DNA from: Chitinophagaceae bacterium
GTDB taxonomy: Bacteria; Bacteroidota; Bacteroidia; Chitinophagales; Chitinophagaceae
Reading direction: 5' to 3'
Assembly (NCBI GenBank): GCA_019752045.1
Contig: JAIEMP010000003.1
Coordinates: 434,001 to 498,000, forward strand
Length of the DNA stretch: 64,000 bases
Every line of letters starts with the position of its first letter. Position 1 is the first letter of the stretch. Below are positions 61,349 through 64,000 of this stretch, in pieces. Both the position numbers and the translations under genes were made by a program. Under the pieces are notes generated by a model. That model had not been told where the DNA came from. It did no database searches and worked only from the letters and a program-made list of their open reading frames with translations.

Positions 61349-62416
61349 CTACGCAACTGCTCCCCCGCAACTGCTTCCCATGCCTGCTGTACAGCCATAG
61401 CAATGTTGATTGATAATGATTTCTCTGTTGCTTAATACTTCTGCATTGAACGTAGATAAATGTTGCGATTCCTTGCACGAAACTTTCATCTCCAGCATCT
61501 GATTAAAATCACAATCATAGATATAACCATCCCATCCAATCGAAAGTGTTGTGCGGCACATGACGTTTGCAGCAGCCGAAGGATTAAATGCAGCAATCAG
61601 TTTCTCCATGTACTTCTCATAGTTCTCTGTTTGCAACAGATAATCGAGATAACGGCTGATGGGCATATTGGTAATGGTAAACAGCGAATTGAAAACGATA
61701 TTGAAATCTTTTTTCAAAGCTGCTTTGTATTCTTTTTCTAAGGTTGTTTGTGGTGCAGGTAAAAATGCACCTGCGGGATTATAAACGAGGTTGAGAATTA
61801 ATCCTGTGCCTTCTACACCATAACCAACGTCATTCAACATTTGCAAAGCTTTGATGGAATCATCAAACACACCATCGCCACGCTGACGGTCTGTACGGTC
61901 TTTTGAATAGAAGGGGAGTGATGAAGCAACTTCAATCTGATGCTGTTTGAAAAATTGGGGCAAATCATGAAAACGTTTATTGGCAAGGATGATGGTGAGA
62001 TTACAACGGACGATGATATGCTTGCCCAGTTTTTTGATCTCTTCTACAAACCAACGGAAATCAGGATTCAACTCCGGTGCACCACCTGTTAAATCAACTG
62101 TTTTAAACGAAGGGTTGTCTGCAAGAATATCCAAACACAACTGCATGGTTTCACGGGTCATGATTTCTTTACGGTCGGGTCCTGCATCTACATGGCAATG
62201 TTTACACACCTGATTACACATTTTACCCACGTTAATCTGGAATATTTCAAGATTAGTTGATTGTAATGGGTACATTCCAATCGTTTCCAGTTTTTGCTGA
62301 AAGGGTACAATGCGGTATTCGTGTCCGTTATAGCCATGTTCCAGTATATCAATCTGTTCATGTACATCTGCTAAACTGTTGCCCTGTGCTTTTAATGATT
62401 TCGTAGTACTGCTCAT
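61349..62416 (-). CDS. arsS: Arsenosugar biosynthesis radical SAM protein ArsS
   Basis: This 355-residue radical SAM enzyme has the cluster motif Cys67-x3-Cys71-x2-Cys74 (CNQVCKHCH) and the glycine-rich DLTGGAPELNP motif. Other early signatures are GPDRKEIMTRETMQLCLDIL and VRCNLTIIL. The C-terminal Cys-rich domain (CRTTLSIGWDGYIYDCDFNQML, then CYGCTAGMGSSCGG) is that of TIGR04167. In some species the residue in the last motif is selenocysteine; here the codon is TGC. ArsS is thought to transfer the deoxyadenosyl moiety to methylated arsenic, starting the arsenosugar. Confidence 0.93.
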   Translation of the reverse strand: MSSTTKSLKAQGNSLADVHEQIDILEHGYNGHEYRIVPFQQKLETIGMYPLQSTNLEIFQINVGKMCNQVCKHCHVDAGPDRKEIMTRETMQLCLDILADNPSFKTVDLTGGAPELNPDFRWFVEEIKKLGKHIIVRCNLTIILANKRFHDLPQFFKQHQIEVASSLPFYSKDRTDRQRGDGVFDDSIKALQMLNDVGYGVEGTGLILNLVYNPAGAFLPAPQTTLEKEYKAALKKDFNIVFNSLFTITNMPISRYLDYLLQTENYEKYMEKLIAAFNPSAAANVMCRTTLSIGWDGYIYDCDFNQMLEMKVSCKESQHLSTFNAEVLSNREIIINQHCYGCTAGMGSSCGGAVA

Positions 62417-62457
62417 CTGTAATTTAATTGGTGGTTGGTAATTTTTTGGGTTTGGTT

Positions 62458-62793
62458 TTACATTGCAATCTCTTTCACCTTGTTCATCATTTGTACGCCA
62501 TGAACGAGGGCTGCACCGCCTTTAATGGCTGCTGCTACATGCACAGCTTCCATCATCTGCGCTTCGTTCCATCCTTTTTCAAAGGCATCGCTGCTGTAGG
62601 CATCAATACAATAAGGGCATTGCACTGCATGTGCTACAGCTAAAGCAATCAATGATTTTTCTCTGGCAGTCAAGGCACTGTCTGCAAAAGCAGCGCCGTA
62701 CCATGAAAAAAACTTGTCTGCAAGGTCTTTCTGGTATTCACCGATTTTTCCAAATTTGCCGAGATCTTCAGCATTGTAATAATGATTGTGCAT
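62458..62793 (-). CDS. AhpD-like (carboxymuconolactone decarboxylase family) protein of arsenosugar loci
   Basis: This 111-residue helical protein has the redox pair Cys59-x-x-Cys62 in AHAVQCPYCIDAYSSDA, with the preceding His55 and Glu45 of ALTAREKSLIALA as the AhpD-type proton relay. Families of this type are annotated as arsenosugar biosynthesis-associated peroxidase-like proteins. It lies between the redoxin-DUF547 gene and arsS with gaps of 10 and 41 bases. A thiol-redox role toward arsenic species is inferred. Confidence 0.87.
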   Translation of the reverse strand: MHNHYYNAEDLGKFGKIGEYQKDLADKFFSWYGAAFADSALTAREKSLIALAVAHAVQCPYCIDAYSSDAFEKGWNEAQMMEAVHVAAAIKGGAALVHGVQMMNKVKEIAM

Positions 62794-62803
62794 GTTGTTG
62801 ATT

Positions 62804-64000
62804 TTAGTTCTGGTAATTGTTTAAGTATAAAGTCCAGTCGTAAGACTTAAATTTAATTTTCGGTTTTACAGTATCGGGGATAATTGCTTTTTCTTTCAAT
62901 AATTTCCGCATTCCTTTTTTGCCGCCAAAATCATTTCGAAACCAGCCCATAATTGCAGACAGTTTTACAATATTCATCTCCTTATCATATTCAGCTTCTC
63001 CGGTAAGATATGCTGTTGCAGCTATGTCTAATTGTTTGTTTAAGTTTTCAGGATTATAAAACGCAATGGGCGGACAGCTTTTTGCACCGCAATTCAATGC
63101 AAAATGTATACGGTAATCCAGTTTGTTTACACGTAGTTCTTTTTCTGTTTTTCCGGGAAACAGGTTGCTCAAATAGCCACCGCTCCATTTAATTTTTGAA
63201 CGACGTAAAAAGCCATGTTCAATATCATCCAGGCTTAATTGCAAGCCTGCAATATTTAATTGTCTGCTTTTGAAGAAAGCACTTCTGCTTTTGTAGGCTT
63301 CGGGGTTCTTACTCAATGTAGCCTGCACATAACCGTTATAGAGGTTAATCCAAAATGCTTTCTTTTCATCGTCGGTTTGCAATTGATTCACAAGATCGGA
63401 TAAAGAGACTGTTTGAAGTTGCTGTTCAAATACAGCTGTGCTTTCACCTGTTTTAGCAGCATACATATAGTCCTGCGAAATGCGTACCAGTGTATTTGTA
63501 CTCCTGTACTTCGTATTCATTACTTCGTTAAAATTTGTTTTGGGCGTTTCTGTAACAGGAACTTTTATTTCAGCTGCATCAGATTTTTTCAGCCAGTTTT
63601 CTATGTCATTTTCTGTAATTGCTGCAGCTTCAGTTACAGCAATTAATTTTCCATCTTTAAGAATAACGGTGTAAGGATATGCAGGTGGTTGAAATAAATT
63701 AGTAATGCTGTTATCTTCATCAGCCACAACAGGGAGCGAAAATCCCTTTCGGGCGGCAAGAAATTTTTGCAGGCGGGCCTCCTCTTCATTGGAGATAAGC
63801 ACAACAACTAATTGCTCTTTGAATTTTTGCTGTAATGCAGTTAACGACGGCAATGCCTTGATACAGGGAACACACCAGGTGCCAAAAAAATCGAGCAGTA
63901 TCAACTGACTTTTTTTATCGTTAATATCATTGAGTGGCTGAGCTGTGTTTAAAGATTTCCGGATCACAATCTTTTGCACCCGATCTCCAACTTTATATCC
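62804..64000 (-). CDS. Redoxin-DUF547 fusion protein (cut by window edge)
   Basis: The frame is open to the last base of the window, so the true start lies beyond 64000; the first visible residues are GYKVGDRVQKIVIR. The N-terminal half is a TlpA/thioredoxin-like domain with the active site FFGTWCVPCIKALPSL, and KDGKLIAVTEAA. The C-terminal half (from about residue 160) is DUF547: KKAFWINLYNGYVQATL, HGFLRRSKIKWSGGYLSN, DYRIHFALNCGAKSCPPIAFYNPENL. It is the first gene of the ars operon visible here. A role in thiol chemistry or metal handling is plausible but unproven. Confidence 0.85.
   Translation of the reverse strand, partial: GYKVGDRVQKIVIRKSLNTAQPLNDINDKKSQLILLDFFGTWCVPCIKALPSLTALQQKFKEQLVVVLISNEEEARLQKFLAARKGFSLPVVADEDNSITNLFQPPAYPYTVILKDGKLIAVTEAAAITENDIENWLKKSDAAEIKVPVTETPKTNFNEVMNTKYRSTNTLVRISQDYMYAAKTGESTAVFEQQLQTVSLSDLVNQLQTDDEKKAFWINLYNGYVQATLSKNPEAYKSRSAFFKSRQLNIAGLQLSLDDIEHGFLRRSKIKWSGGYLSNLFPGKTEKELRVNKLDYRIHFALNCGAKSCPPIAFYNPENLNKQLDIAATAYLTGEAEYDKEMNIVKLSAIMGWFRNDFGGKKGMRKLLKEKAIIPDTVKPKIKFKSYDWTLYLNNYQN

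Noticed and set aside
61349-61400. Selenocysteine in the C-terminal motif of ArsS
   Set aside because: Some relatives have Sec, but the codon here is TGC (Cys) and no SECIS-like need arises.

Overview
The window is a chromosomal segment from a member of the phylum Bacteroidota, most likely of the family Chitinophagaceae. The evidence is the gene content (a TonB-dependent receptor, a type IX secretion sorting domain, many MKK-type lipoproteins), the AT-rich spacers, and promoters of the Bacteroidota form TTTG-N19-21-TAnnTTTG or TAnnTTCG, found before pheT, the M48 gene and atpD. The family assignment is an inference. No tRNA, rRNA or CRISPR array was seen.

Layout. 1-6.2 kb: the 5' part of pheT, then dnaB and rsmE, a YkuK-type RNase H-like protein, a CoA-binding protein, two small membrane proteins and a GbsR/MarR regulator. 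6.2-10.0 kb: a four-gene operon with overlapping reading frames, encoding a UbiA prenyltransferase, a type III polyketide synthase, a methyltransferase and an FAD oxidoreductase; it probably makes an unidentified prenylated or oxidised phenolic lipid or quinone. 10.1-15.1 kb: a PAP2 phosphatase, pyruvate dehydrogenase E2, a lipoprotein, and dnaX with an A9 run that may slip to give a gamma-like product. 15.3-26.5 kb: an M48 peptidase gene broken by an in-frame TAA, a ChbG/YdjC deacetylase, surface proteins, a GNAT-like protein with a 3' remnant of a second copy beside it, and a histidine kinase/response regulator pair followed by three small lipoproteins, two of them Cys-rich. Two copies of a palindrome flank the response regulator gene. 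26.6-30.6 kb: glpK-glpD-glpF for glycerol uptake and catabolism.

33.4-45.7 kb is a complex I operon on the minus strand, nuoABCD-HIJKL-MN. It lacks nuoE, nuoF and nuoG. A ferredoxin-NADP reductase-like gene lies just upstream of nuoA. The operon is crowded with GC-rich palindromic repeats. Most spacers from nuoC to nuoL carry one hairpin family directly after a stop codon and another directly before the next start codon, and related sequence has entered the coding regions of nuoD, nuoJ, nuoL and nuoM. A REP-associated tyrosine transposase with its own palindromes and a truncated second copy sits between nuoL and nuoM. The atpD-atpC spacer has the same stop-hairpin/start-hairpin layout.

46.7-52.5 kb holds lipoproteins and outer-membrane proteins, a dienelactone hydrolase and atpDC. 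52.5-64 kb is an arsenosugar-type locus: ArsM methyltransferase, ArsS radical SAM protein, both associated glycosyltransferases (TIGR04282 and TIGR04283), a Pit phosphate transporter, an AhpD-like protein, a redoxin-DUF547 protein cut by the window edge, and, less usually, a TonB-dependent receptor within the operon.
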